Positions 49,327 to 58,050 of a stretch of DNA of 64,000 nt are shown here, one piece after another; the first letter of the stretch is position 1; every line of letters starts with the position of its first letter. Location: NCBI RefSeq assembly GCF_001423245.1, contig NZ_LMOH01000002.1, positions 1 to 64,000 of the forward strand. The letters are read 5' to 3'. Both the position numbers and the translations under genes were made by a program. A model generated the notes under the pieces. The model saw nothing but the letters and a program-made list of their open reading frames with translations, did no database searches and was not told the origin of the DNA. This DNA comes from Aureimonas sp. Leaf324. GTDB lineage: Bacteria; Pseudomonadota; Alphaproteobacteria; Rhizobiales; Rhizobiaceae.

Positions 49327-50973
49327 ATGAGACTTGCCAGACCTACCATCGGCAGCCTGCCCCTTGCGGCGCTGGCGACGGCCTATCTCCTGTTCGCGCT
49401 GAACGGGACGTTCTGGCGCAAGGGCCTCCTCTACTTCGCCGATCATCCGCTGCACCTCGCCGCGCTCGGGGTCGGCCTCTTCCTCCTGATGTTCTCGATC
49501 CTCGCGGCCGTCTCGCTGCGCTTCCTCCTGAAGCCGCTGGTGATCGCGCTGATCCTGATCGCGGCGGTCGCCTCCTACTATGTCGACAGCTACGGCATCC
49601 TGATCGACCGCGACATGATCGCCAACGTCGCGCAGACGACGCGGGCGGAAGCCGGGCACCTCCTGACCGTCGGCTTCCTTGTGCATCTCGCGCTGTTCGG
49701 GCTCGTTCCGGCCGCGCTGGTCGCCCTCGTTCGCGTGCGCCACCGCCCGTTCTGGCAGAAGGCGCGGCGTAACCTCGCGGTGATCCTGCCGAGCCTCGCG
49801 CTGACGGCGGTGATCGTCCTGTCGTTCTATTCGAGCTACGCCTCGACCTTCCGCACGCATCGCGACCTGATGGCGAGCCTCAATCCGGTCGCCTCCGTCA
49901 CCGCGCTCGTCAAGTACGCCCAGCACTGGGACGGGGAGACGGTCTATGTCGTCGCGCCGCTCGGGACCGACGCGGTGCCCGGCCCCCGCGTCGCACGGGC
50001 CGACAAGCCCGTCGTCGTGGTCCTCGTCGTCGGCGAGACGGCGCGGGGCCAGCAGTTCTCGCTGAACGGCTACGAGAAGGACACCAATCCCGAACTCAGG
50101 ACGCGCGGCGTCGTGTCGTTCTCGGACGTGTCGAGCTGCGGCACCTCCACCGCCGTCTCGGTGCCCTGCATGTTCTCCAACCTGACGCGCGCCGGCTATT
50201 CCGACGAGAAGGCGCGCTCGGTCGAAAACGTCCTCGACGTCGTCAAGCGCGCCGGCTTCGACGTGCGCTGGATCGACAACGACACGGGCGCCTACCATGT
50301 CGCCGACCGCGTGCCCTACACCTACCTGCCGGATGCCGGCGACCCGCGCTTCTGCGAGGGCGGCGAGTGCCATGACGAGATCCTGACCGACCGGCTCGAC
50401 GCCGCGCTCGAGACCGTCACCGGCAACACCCTGATCGTCCTCCACCAGCTCGGCAGCCACGGGCCGACCTATTTCAAGCGCTACCCGAAGGCGTTCGAGC
50501 GCTTCACCCCGGCCTGCCAGACCGCCGAGTTCGCCAACTGCCGGCGCGAGGAAATCGTCAACGCCTACGACAACACGATCCTCTACACCGACCACAACCT
50601 CGCCGAGACGATCGACCGCCTGAAGGCGCGCACCGACCTCGACACCACGATGCTCTACCTTTCCGACCACGGCGAATCGCTTGGCGAGAACGGCATCTAC
50701 CTCCACGCCATGCCCTACATTCTCGCGCCCGCGACGCAGACGCAGGTGCCGATGATCGCCTGGTTCTCCGACGGCTTCGCGCGGACGATGGGCGTCGACG
50801 CCCGCTGCCTCGAAGCGCGCCGCGCCGAGCCGCTCTCCCACGACAACCTCTTCCACACGCTTCTCGGCCTCACGGACGTGAAGACCAGCGTCTACGACAC
50901 AGCGCTCGACGCCTTCGCGCCCTGCCGTTCCGCGGCGCCGGAGGTCTCGGCCCTTGCCGGGAGCGCCCGATGA
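49327..50973 (+). CDS. eptA: Lipid A phosphoethanolamine transferase
   Basis: A 548-aa inner-membrane enzyme from ATG 49327. The N-terminal ~165 residues hold five membrane helices. The periplasmic sulfatase-like domain shows the Thr nucleophile region VVGETARGQQFSLNGY, SSCGTSTAVSVPCMFS, DNDTGAY, LHQLGSHGPTYFKRYP and YLSDHGESLGENGIYLHAMPY with zinc ligands. It moves phosphoethanolamine from phosphatidylethanolamine to lipid A, lowering negative charge and polymyxin binding; MCR enzymes belong to the same family. It overlaps dgkA (ATGA) and faces the two-component system. Confidence 0.9.
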   Translation: MRLARPTIGSLPLAALATAYLLFALNGTFWRKGLLYFADHPLHLAALGVGLFLLMFSILAAVSLRFLLKPLVIALILIAAVASYYVDSYGILIDRDMIANVAQTTRAEAGHLLTVGFLVHLALFGLVPAALVALVRVRHRPFWQKARRNLAVILPSLALTAVIVLSFYSSYASTFRTHRDLMASLNPVASVTALVKYAQHWDGETVYVVAPLGTDAVPGPRVARADKPVVVVLVVGETARGQQFSLNGYEKDTNPELRTRGVVSFSDVSSCGTSTAVSVPCMFSNLTRAGYSDEKARSVENVLDVVKRAGFDVRWIDNDTGAYHVADRVPYTYLPDAGDPRFCEGGECHDEILTDRLDAALETVTGNTLIVLHQLGSHGPTYFKRYPKAFERFTPACQTAEFANCRREEIVNAYDNTILYTDHNLAETIDRLKARTDLDTTMLYLSDHGESLGENGIYLHAMPYILAPATQTQVPMIAWFSDGFARTMGVDARCLEARRAEPLSHDNLFHTLLGLTDVKTSVYDTALDAFAPCRSAAPEVSALAGSAR

Positions 50974-51362
50974 GCCTCGAGGCCCCCGTCCAGCCCCTGC
51001 CGCCCGCGAAACTGCGCGGGCTCGCCCATCTCTTCGCCTCGACCCGCTACTCGCTGGCAGGCTTCCTGAGCCTCCTCGCCGAGCCCGCCTTCCGTCACGA
51101 GATCGTGCTCGGCCTCGTTCTCCTCGCGGCCCTCGCGCTCGCGGGGGCCACGACGCCGGTGCTCCTCATCCAGGGCGGGCTCCTCCTCGCGCTGGCGGCG
51201 ACGGAGGCCCTCAATACGGCGATCGAACTCATCGTCGACCGGGTGTCGCCGGAGTTCTCGGCGTTCGCGGGACAGGCGAAGGACCTCGGCTCGTTCGCCG
51301 TGTTCTGCCTTCTCCTGGTCAACCTCGGTTTCGCCGGCTGGAGCCTCCTCGCCCTCGTCTGA
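50970..51362 (+). CDS. dgkA: Diacylglycerol kinase
   Basis: A 130-aa integral membrane enzyme with three helices and the DgkA motif ALAATEALNTAIELIVDRVSPEFSAFAGQAKDLGSFAV (Glu and Asn catalytic residues). It phosphorylates diacylglycerol to phosphatidic acid. The ATGA overlap with eptA fits its role: phosphoethanolamine transfer from phosphatidylethanolamine releases diacylglycerol, which DgkA recycles. Confidence 0.9.
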   Translation: MSLEAPVQPLPPAKLRGLAHLFASTRYSLAGFLSLLAEPAFRHEIVLGLVLLAALALAGATTPVLLIQGGLLLALAATEALNTAIELIVDRVSPEFSAFAGQAKDLGSFAVFCLLLVNLGFAGWSLLALV

Positions 51363-51444
51363 GGTGGGGCGGCGTCCCGCCGCGGGATCGAAGAGCCCGG
51401 CTTCGTCGTTGCCCCGCCAAACCTTAAGGGTTCGAGGACGGCGG

Positions 51445-52428
51445 ATGGGCATGCACGGGAGACGGGCCGTCCTGAAGATGGGGGCGCTGGCGCTGACGGT
51501 GGCCGCATTCGGCCGGCGCGCCGACGCGGCGCCGGTGGTTCTGACACGCGATCCGCGCCTTGCCGACGTCGTCGATCCCGATGCACGCCTCCTTGAGCTC
51601 TACGGCGAGGGGCGGTGGTGCGAAGGCCCCTGCTGGGCGCCGGCGCTCGGCGGCCTCGTGTTCAGCGACGTCCGGCGCAACCGGCTCCAGGTGCTGCACG
51701 ACGACGGCACGGTGGACGCGCTGCGCGACCCGTCCGACAACGCCAACGGCAATGTCCTCGACGCCGAGGGACGCCTCGTCACCTGCGAGCATCGCACGCG
51801 GCGCGTGGTGCGGCGCGAGGCGGACGGCAGCCTGACGGTGCTCGCCGACCGGTTCGACGACAAGCCGCTCAATTCGCCCAACGACGCCGTGCTCGCGCCC
51901 GACGGCGCGATCTGGTTCACCGATCCCGTCTACGGCATCCGCCAGCCCGACGAGGGGCTGATGGCTGAACCCGAGCAGACCGCGCGGCGCGTCTATCGCA
52001 TCGATCCCGGCGGGCGTCTCGACGCCATGATCGACACGATCGACCAGCCGAACGGCATCGCGCTCTCGCCGGACGGGCAGACGCTCTACGTCGCCGAATC
52101 CGGCGCGGCGCTGAACCCCGAAGGCCCGCGCGAAATCCGCGTCTTCGCGATCCAGGCCGACGGGCGGCCGGACGAGGGCCGGGTCTTCGCCACGCTCGAC
52201 AGCGGCGTGCCGGACGGGCTGGCGGTGGATTCCACCGGCCGGCTCTACGCCGCCTGCGAGGAGGGCGTTCGTATCTACGACCCGGACGGGACGTGGCTCG
52301 GGCGCATCGCGACGCCGGGCCCCGCCGCCAACGTCGCCTTCGGCGGTGCGGAGCGCCGCCGGCTCTTCATCGCGTCCGGCACCTCCATTCACGCCATCGA
52401 CCTGAAGGCGCGAGGGCTCGCCCTGTGA
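51445..52428 (+). CDS. Exported SMP-30/gluconolactonase family protein
   Basis: About 327 aa from ATG 51445, with GAGGA six bases upstream. The N-terminus (HGRRAVLKMGALALTVAAFG) is a twin-arginine-like signal. The propeller has the SMP-30 pattern: GRWCEGPCWAPALGGLVFSDVRRNRL, CEHRTRRVVRREADG, LNSPNDAVLAPDGAIWFTDPVYGI, PNGIALSPDGQTLYVAES and GVPDGLAVDSTGRLYA with the metal-binding Glu, Asn and Asp. It probably opens sugar lactones in the periplasm. The royal-jelly-family gene follows 26 bases downstream. Confidence 0.88.
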   Translation: MGMHGRRAVLKMGALALTVAAFGRRADAAPVVLTRDPRLADVVDPDARLLELYGEGRWCEGPCWAPALGGLVFSDVRRNRLQVLHDDGTVDALRDPSDNANGNVLDAEGRLVTCEHRTRRVVRREADGSLTVLADRFDDKPLNSPNDAVLAPDGAIWFTDPVYGIRQPDEGLMAEPEQTARRVYRIDPGGRLDAMIDTIDQPNGIALSPDGQTLYVAESGAALNPEGPREIRVFAIQADGRPDEGRVFATLDSGVPDGLAVDSTGRLYAACEEGVRIYDPDGTWLGRIATPGPAANVAFGGAERRRLFIASGTSIHAIDLKARGLAL

Positions 52429-52454
52429 CGCAGCCCCCACGGGAAGGATTCCCT

Positions 52455-53657
52455 ATGACCATCGCCCGCCGACGCTTCCTCGTCTCCGCGCTCGCCGGGG
52501 CGGCGACGCTTCCGATCATCGGCCGTGCCGTGGCCCAGACCTCGCCATCCCCGGCCCCGGCCGCCCGAGGCGGCGCCGCGGCCGAGGCCGCGCGCGAGGC
52601 GGGCGCGATGGAACTCGCGATCCTTGCCGACGCGCCCTCGACCCCGACGGGCCTTGCGATCTCGCCGAAGGGCCGCGTCTTCGTGATGATGCCGCGCTTC
52701 ACCGGCCGGGAGCCCTACACGCTCGGCGAGGTGGCGCCCGACGGCTCGGTCACGCCCTATCCCGACCAGGGCACCAACACGCTTGATCCCGAGCGCCCGC
52801 AGGCGACCCTCTTCCACGTGCCGAACGGCGTCTTCGACCGCGCGGGCAAGCTGTGGCTTCTCGATGCCGGCCTGCCCAACGGCTCGGGGCCCCCGGTGCC
52901 CGGCGGCACCAAGCTCGTGCAGATGGACATCGACACGGACGAGGTCCTGCGCGTCGTGCCGCTCGATCCCGGTGTCGAGCCGACCTCGTCCCTCAACGAC
53001 CTGCGCATCGATATCGCGGACGGGCGGGCGCGCGCCTTCGTCACCGACCAGGGGCAGGACGGGCAGGGGGCGATCCTCGCCGTCGACCTCGACACAGGGC
53101 GCGTCGTGCGCCGGCTCGGGTCCCACGCCTCGACGCGTTCGCAGAAGGGCGTCCAGAAGTTCGTCGAGCACCGGCCGGTGCTGCGCGACACGGGGAGCGG
53201 AAAGCCGCAGCCTGTCCAGGGCGGGGCGAACGGCATCGCGCTCGGGCCGGACGGGCGGCGCCTCTACTGGGCGCCGCTGATGGGGCGCCGGCTCTACGCG
53301 GTCGACACCGACAGCCTTCTCGACGCCGCGCAGACCGACGCCAACGTCGCGGCCGGGGTCGAGGACCTCGGCGAGAAGGGGATGACCGGCGGGCTCGGCG
53401 CGGACGCAAAGGATCGCGTCTACCTGACGCTGCAGGAGCAGAACGCGCTCGGGCGCCGCCTGCCCGACGGCACCATCGAAGTGCTCGGTTCGGACCCGCG
53501 GCTGATCTGGGCCGATACGATCGTGATCACCGAGGACCGGTGGCTCTACGTGTCGGCGGCGCAGGTCAACCGCCGGCCGGAATACAATGGCGGCACCGAC
53601 CTCCAGAAGCCGCCCTATGCGATCCTCCGCATCCGCATCGACGCCGGGCCCGCCTGA
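52455..53657 (+). CDS. Exported major royal jelly protein family beta-propeller
   Basis: About 400 aa from ATG 52455 with AAGGA upstream. ARRRFLVSALAGAATLPIIG is a twin-arginine signal. The mature chain matches the family: PTGLAISPKGRVFVMMPRFTG, KLWLLDAGLPNG, SSLNDLRIDIADGRARAFVTDQG, GGANGIALGPDGRRLYWAPLMGRRLYAVDT and LIWADTIVITEDRWLYVSAAQVNR. It parallels the protein at 13871 motif by motif. Probably cotranscribed with the SMP-30 gene, so two propellers of lactonase-type fold would be exported together. Substrate unknown. Confidence 0.85.
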   Translation: MTIARRRFLVSALAGAATLPIIGRAVAQTSPSPAPAARGGAAAEAAREAGAMELAILADAPSTPTGLAISPKGRVFVMMPRFTGREPYTLGEVAPDGSVTPYPDQGTNTLDPERPQATLFHVPNGVFDRAGKLWLLDAGLPNGSGPPVPGGTKLVQMDIDTDEVLRVVPLDPGVEPTSSLNDLRIDIADGRARAFVTDQGQDGQGAILAVDLDTGRVVRRLGSHASTRSQKGVQKFVEHRPVLRDTGSGKPQPVQGGANGIALGPDGRRLYWAPLMGRRLYAVDTDSLLDAAQTDANVAAGVEDLGEKGMTGGLGADAKDRVYLTLQEQNALGRRLPDGTIEVLGSDPRLIWADTIVITEDRWLYVSAAQVNRRPEYNGGTDLQKPPYAILRIRIDAGPA

Positions 53658-53709
53658 TCGGTCCGGCACGGGCGCGGGAGGCCGCGAGGCCGCGAAGACC
53701 GATGCCGCG

Positions 53710-54147
53710 TCAGCCCTGGCGCCGGAGCCGCGTCGACAGGATGATCGAGGACTGGGTGCGCTCCACCCCGTCGATCGCCCCGATCTCGTCGATGCGCCGG
53801 TCGAGTTCGGCGATCGAAGGCGAGGCGACGATCGCGATGAGGTCGAAGGCGCCGCTGATCGAGTGAAGCTCGGTCACGGCCTCGACGCGCTCGATCGCCG
53901 CGGTGACCTGCGTCAGCGACTTCGGCGCGATGGTGATGAGGATGTGGGCGCGCACGAGGCTCGACGCATAGGCGTCCGACAGGCGCACGCCGTAGCCGGC
54001 GATGACACCGATGCGCTCCAGCCGCTCGAGGCGCGCCTGCGCGGTGGTGCGCGACACGGCGAGCCGCTTGGCCAGCGTCGCCACGGGCAGGCGCGCGTTC
54101 TCGGACAGGAGGGCGAGAAGGTCGCGGTCCTTTGCGGTCAGGTCCAT
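53710..54147 (-). CDS. Lrp/AsnC-family transcriptional regulator
   Basis: A 145-aa protein: HTH (DRDLLALLSENARLPVATLAKRLAVSRTTAQARLERLERIGVIAGYGV) and a C-terminal RAM-type ligand domain (VRAHILITIAPKSLTQVTAAIERVEAVTELHSISGAFDLIAIV). It diverges from the saccharopine-dehydrogenase-family gene at 54271 with about 120 bases between, so regulation of amino-acid catabolism through that gene is the simplest reading. Confidence 0.88.
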   Translation of the reverse strand: MDLTAKDRDLLALLSENARLPVATLAKRLAVSRTTAQARLERLERIGVIAGYGVRLSDAYASSLVRAHILITIAPKSLTQVTAAIERVEAVTELHSISGAFDLIAIVASPSIAELDRRIDEIGAIDGVERTQSSIILSTRLRRQG

Positions 54148-54270
54148 CGAACTGGTCGCCTTGCCTATTCCTATCGTTGATATGCGTAGGATGTTGCGGC
54201 GGATTGCGCAATCCGCCGCTCGTATCCGCCGTCCCCGCCTTTACACTGCCTTGATGTCGAAGAGGCGAGG

Positions 54271-55383
54271 ATGGGCATGATGAAGCGGGTGATGGTGATC
54301 GGTGCGGGCAAGATCGGCGGCGCGATCGCCCTGATGCTGGCGGCGACGGGCGACTGGCAGGTGATGGTCGCCGACCGCAGCGCCGAGCAGCTCGCCATGC
54401 TGGAAAAGCATCCGGCCATCGAGGGCCTCGCGCTCGACATCCTCAACCACGGCGAACTGGTCAGCGCCCTGAAGGGCCGCTTTGCCGTCCTGTCCGCCGC
54501 GCCCTTCCATCTGACGGGCCGGATCGCGGAAGCCGCGCGCGAGGCGGGCGTCCACTATCTCGACCTCACCGAGGACGTGGCGACGACGCGGATGGTGGAG
54601 CGGCTCGCGGACGGGGCGACGAGTGCCTTCATCCCGCAATGCGGCCTCGCGCCCGGCTTCATCTCGATCGTCGCCAACGATCTCGCCGCGCGCTTCGAGA
54701 CCCTCGATTCCGTGCGCATGCGGGTCGGTGCGCTGCCGCAGTATCCGTCCAACGCCCTGAACTACAACCTGACCTGGAGCACGGACGGGCTCATCAACGA
54801 GTACATCGAGCCCTGCGAGGCGATCGTCGAGGGGCGGCTGATCGCCGTGCCGGCGATGGAGGAGCGCGAGGAGTTCTCGCTCGACGGCGTCACCTACGAG
54901 GCGTTCAACACGTCGGGGGGCCTTGGCACGCTTGCCAAGACGCTGGAAGGCCGCGTGCGGACGATGAACTACCGCACGATCCGCTATCCCGGCCATCAGG
55001 CGATCATCAAGGCGCTCCTCAACGACTTCAACCTGAAGAACCGGCGCGACGTCCTGAAGGACCTCTTCGAGAACGCGCTGCCGGCGACGATGCAGGACGT
55101 GGTGGTGGTGTTCGTCACCGTCTGCGGCTGGCGCGACGGGCGCTACCTGCAGGAGACCTACGCCAACAAGATCTATGCCGGGGTCGTCGCCGGGCGGCGC
55201 ATGAGCGCCATCCAGATCACCACGGCGGCCGGCATCACGGCCGTGCTCGACCTTCTGGCCGAGGGGCGCCTGCCCCAGTCCGGGTTCGTCCGCCAGGAGG
55301 AGATCGCGCTTCCCGACTTTCTCGCCAACCGCTTCGGCCGGGCCTACGACCCGGCGGCGGGCGAGTTGCGCAAGGCCGGCTGA
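54271..55383 (+). CDS. Saccharopine dehydrogenase family protein
   Basis: A 370-aa enzyme: Rossmann start MKRVMVIGAGKIGGAIALMLAATGDWQVMVADRSAEQL, then LSAAPFHLTGRIAEAAREAGVHYLDLTED, CGLAPGFISIVANDLAARF and TSGGLGTLAKTLEGRVRTMNYRTIRYPGH, typical of saccharopine/lysine dehydrogenase-type proteins. It probably oxidises an amino acid or a saccharopine-like adduct with NAD(P). The divergent Lrp gene supports an amino-acid role. The exact substrate is not evident. Confidence 0.85.
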   Translation: MGMMKRVMVIGAGKIGGAIALMLAATGDWQVMVADRSAEQLAMLEKHPAIEGLALDILNHGELVSALKGRFAVLSAAPFHLTGRIAEAAREAGVHYLDLTEDVATTRMVERLADGATSAFIPQCGLAPGFISIVANDLAARFETLDSVRMRVGALPQYPSNALNYNLTWSTDGLINEYIEPCEAIVEGRLIAVPAMEEREEFSLDGVTYEAFNTSGGLGTLAKTLEGRVRTMNYRTIRYPGHQAIIKALLNDFNLKNRRDVLKDLFENALPATMQDVVVVFVTVCGWRDGRYLQETYANKIYAGVVAGRRMSAIQITTAAGITAVLDLLAEGRLPQSGFVRQEEIALPDFLANRFGRAYDPAAGELRKAG

Positions 55384-55392
55384 CGACCTGCC

Positions 55393-56112
55393 TCAGCTGG
55401 CTTGAACAAGCGCCGCCTTCATGCGGCGCACCGCGTCGGCATCGGTTCGGCGCCGGCTCCCGCCGAAGCCGAGCCGCTGCGCGTTGGCGTCGCCGGGGCC
55501 GACGGTGGCCGAGCAGGAGCCATGGACCTCGCCGAGTGGCACACGGGCGAGAAGCGCGGCGACGTTGTCCGCCGACAGGCCGGACCCCGCCATGACGGCG
55601 AGGCGCCCGTCCGCCAGCGCATGGGCGCGGGCGAGGTCGGCGAGGCCCTCCATCGCCGTCGCGGCGCGGCCCGACGTCAGGATGCGCTCGAAGCCGAGGT
55701 CCACCGCCAGATCCACCGCCGGCTCGATCGCGGGCACGAGGTCGAAGGCGCGGTGGAGCGTCAGGCCGAGCCCGGCGCTGGCGCCGACAAGGTCCGCCAG
55801 CGTGTCGCGGTCGAGCGTGCCGTCGGGGCGCGAGGCGCCGAGGACGACGCCCGCCAGCCCAGCCGCGCGGATGGCGGCGATGTCGGCGAGCATGGCACGG
55901 CGCTCGGGGCCCGAGAACACGAAGTCGCCGCCGCGCGGGCGCACCATCGCATAGACCGGCACGGGCGCCGCGGCGGCGAGCGCCATCAGCCCCGGCGTCG
56001 GCGTCAGGCCGCCAATCTCCAGCGCCGAGCACAGCTCGATCCGGTCGGCGCCGCCCGCGATCGCGGCCTCCAAGCTTTCGGGATCGCCGACGCAGACCTC
56101 AAGCAGCGGCAT
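55393..56112 (-). CDS. cutC: CutC family protein
   Basis: A 239-aa TIM-barrel protein: MPLLEVCVGDPESLEAAIAGGADRIELCSALEIGGLTPTPGLM, VYAMVRPRGGDFVFSGPE, GVVLGASRPDGTLD, LTLHRAFDLVPAIEPAV, RILTSGRAATAMEG and VMAGSGLSADNVAAL. Named for copper homeostasis, but its biochemical role is disputed. Start ATG 56112 sits six bases after GGAGG; ATG 56118 directly abuts it. It is the last gene of the amino-sugar operon and overlaps the ROK kinase by 14 bases. Confidence 0.9.
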   Translation of the reverse strand: MPLLEVCVGDPESLEAAIAGGADRIELCSALEIGGLTPTPGLMALAAAAPVPVYAMVRPRGGDFVFSGPERRAMLADIAAIRAAGLAGVVLGASRPDGTLDRDTLADLVGASAGLGLTLHRAFDLVPAIEPAVDLAVDLGFERILTSGRAATAMEGLADLARAHALADGRLAVMAGSGLSADNVAALLARVPLGEVHGSCSATVGPGDANAQRLGFGGSRRRTDADAVRRMKAALVQAS

Positions 56113-57022
56113 CGGCATCCTCCCGCAAGGCCAGGATCGCGGCGCCGATGAGACCGGGCTCGTGGTGGCAACGGGCCGGCACCACGAGGGGCGCCTGCGT
56201 CCGGCGCAGGATGCGCGCGCGCACGACAGCGTCGAGCCGCTCGACCAGCGCGTGGACATTGGAGAGGCCGCCGCCCACCGGCACCACGTCGGCGCCGACG
56301 ATGTTGACGACGAGCGCCAGCGGATCGGCGACGAGATCGGTCCAGACGTCGATCGTGCGCGCCGCCGCCGCGTCGCCCGCGATCCAACCGTCCGTGATCT
56401 CGCGGCTCGTGCGCTCTGCGCCGTGGAGATGGCGATGGAGGCGCTCCAGCCCGCGCGCGCCGCCGACCGTGTCGACGCAGCCCGTCTGGCCGCAGCCGCA
56501 GGGGAGGCGTGGCACTTCGACCGGCGGCGTCCCGGCTCGGTTCGCCGCGATCGGGCCGTGGCCCCATTCGCCGGCAAAGCCGCCCGCACCCTGGAGGAGG
56601 CGTCCGTCGATCACCAGCCCGCCGCCGACACCGGTGCCGAGGATCGCGCCGAACACCACGCGGCGGCCGGCGCCCGCGCCCTCCATGGCCTCCGCCAGCG
56701 CGAAGCAGTCCGCGTCGTTGGCGACGGTGACGGGCCGCGCGAGGCGCACGGCGAGGTCGCCCGCCAGCGCGCGCCCGTCGATGCAGGGGATGTTCGCGAC
56801 CTTGATGCGACCCGTCGCGGGATCGACGACCCCGGTGATCGACAGGGCCGCCGGCGCGCCCTCGGGAAGATCGGCCTCTTCGATCATCGTCGCCAGGGTG
56901 CCGGCGAAGGCGTCGAAGTCGTCGAGCGGCGTCGGGCGGCTGCCGAGCACCGTCAGTTCGGCGGGCGAGGCGGCGCGCGCGGCCTTGATCGCCGAGCCGC
57001 CGATGTCGAAGCAGGCGATCAT
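56099..57022 (-). CDS. ROK-family sugar kinase (N-acetylglucosamine/mannosamine kinase-like)
   Basis: A 307-aa kinase from ATG 57022, overlapping the ATPase stop (ATGA). It shows the ATP-binding CFDIGGSAIKAA, VANDADCFALAEAMEGAGAG, ILGTGVGGGLVIDG, the substrate motif EWGHGPI and the zinc-site motif CGCGQTGCVDTVGGARGLE. In an operon with murQ and a sugar transporter it probably phosphorylates an imported amino sugar such as GlcNAc; glucose or ManNAc are alternatives. Confidence 0.87.
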   Translation of the reverse strand: MIACFDIGGSAIKAARAASPAELTVLGSRPTPLDDFDAFAGTLATMIEEADLPEGAPAALSITGVVDPATGRIKVANIPCIDGRALAGDLAVRLARPVTVANDADCFALAEAMEGAGAGRRVVFGAILGTGVGGGLVIDGRLLQGAGGFAGEWGHGPIAANRAGTPPVEVPRLPCGCGQTGCVDTVGGARGLERLHRHLHGAERTSREITDGWIAGDAAAARTIDVWTDLVADPLALVVNIVGADVVPVGGGLSNVHALVERLDAVVRARILRRTQAPLVVPARCHHEPGLIGAAILALREDADAAA

Positions 57023-58050
57023 GGGGTGCGGATCGCAAGGCCCGCGGCGTCGAAGCGGTGGATGCGGCCGGGCAGGGGGGCGAGCGCGACACGGTCGTCG
57101 ATCGCGATCGCGGTTTCCTCGGGGATGCGCACCGTCACCTCCTGCCCGTCGCCGAGGACGACATAGAGATAGGTGTCGGAGCCGAGATGCTCGGCATGGC
57201 GCACCGTGCCGGACCAAGGCCCCTCAGGGTCGACGCGCAGGTGCTCGGGGCGGATCCCGAGCGTCGCGGCGCCCGCCTCCTCGGCGAGGCGCCCGGTCAG
57301 GAGATTCATCTTCGGCGAGCCGATGAAGCCGGCGACGAAGAGGTTGTCGGGTCGGTTGTAGAGATCGATCGGGCGGCCGACCTGCTGCACGGTTCCCCCG
57401 CTCAGGATCACGATCCGGTCGGCCAGCGTCATCGCCTCGACCTGGTCGTGGGTGACGTAGATCATCGTCGCCCCCAGCGTGCGGTGGAGCTTGGCGATCT
57501 CGAGGCGGGTGGCGACGCGCAGCGCCGCGTCGAGGTTCGACAGCGGCTCGTCGAACAGGAAGAGCTGCGGCTCGCGCACGATGGCGCGCCCGATCGCCAC
57601 GCGCTGGCGCTGTCCGCCCGACAGCTCCGCCGGGCGGCGCTTCAGGAGCGGCGTCAGCTGCAGGAGCCCGGCGGCTTTCTCGACGCGCGCCTCGCGCTCC
57701 GCCTTCGACACGCCGTCCTCCTTCAGCGCCAGCGTCATGTTGCCGGCGACGGTGAGGTGCGGATAGAGCGCGTAGGACTGGAAGACCATGGCGATGCCGC
57801 GTTTGGCCGGCACGGTCGCATCGACGTTGCGCCCGCCGATCTCGACGGTGCCGGCGGTCTGCGTCTCCAGTCCCGCGATGATGCGCATCAGGGTCGACTT
57901 GCCGCAGCCCGACGGGCCGACGAAGACGACGAACTCGCCCGGCTTCACCTCGAGATCGACGCCCTTCAGGACTTCGATCGGGCCGAAGGTCTTGACGATC
58001 CGCGACAGTTTCAGGGAGTGCACGGGCGTCTGGGGGGTGTGAGCGTTCAC
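57019..58050 (-). CDS. Carbohydrate ABC transporter ATPase (UgpC/MalK type)
   Basis: A 343-aa ATPase from GTG 58050, overlapping the oxidoreductase stop (GTGA). Walker A FVGPSGCGKSTLMRIIAG, Q-loop VFQSYALYPHLT, signature LSGGQRQRVAIGRAI, Walker B LFLFDEPLSNLDA, H-loop YVTHDQVEAMTLADR, then the C-terminal OB-type regulatory domain (TLGIRPEHLRVDPEG). It powers the permeases at 59096 and 59950. Confidence 0.9.
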   Translation of the reverse strand: MNAHTPQTPVHSLKLSRIVKTFGPIEVLKGVDLEVKPGEFVVFVGPSGCGKSTLMRIIAGLETQTAGTVEIGGRNVDATVPAKRGIAMVFQSYALYPHLTVAGNMTLALKEDGVSKAEREARVEKAAGLLQLTPLLKRRPAELSGGQRQRVAIGRAIVREPQLFLFDEPLSNLDAALRVATRLEIAKLHRTLGATMIYVTHDQVEAMTLADRIVILSGGTVQQVGRPIDLYNRPDNLFVAGFIGSPKMNLLTGRLAEEAGAATLGIRPEHLRVDPEGPWSGTVRHAEHLGSDTYLYVVLGDGQEVTVRIPEETAIAIDDRVALAPLPGRIHRFDAAGLAIRTP

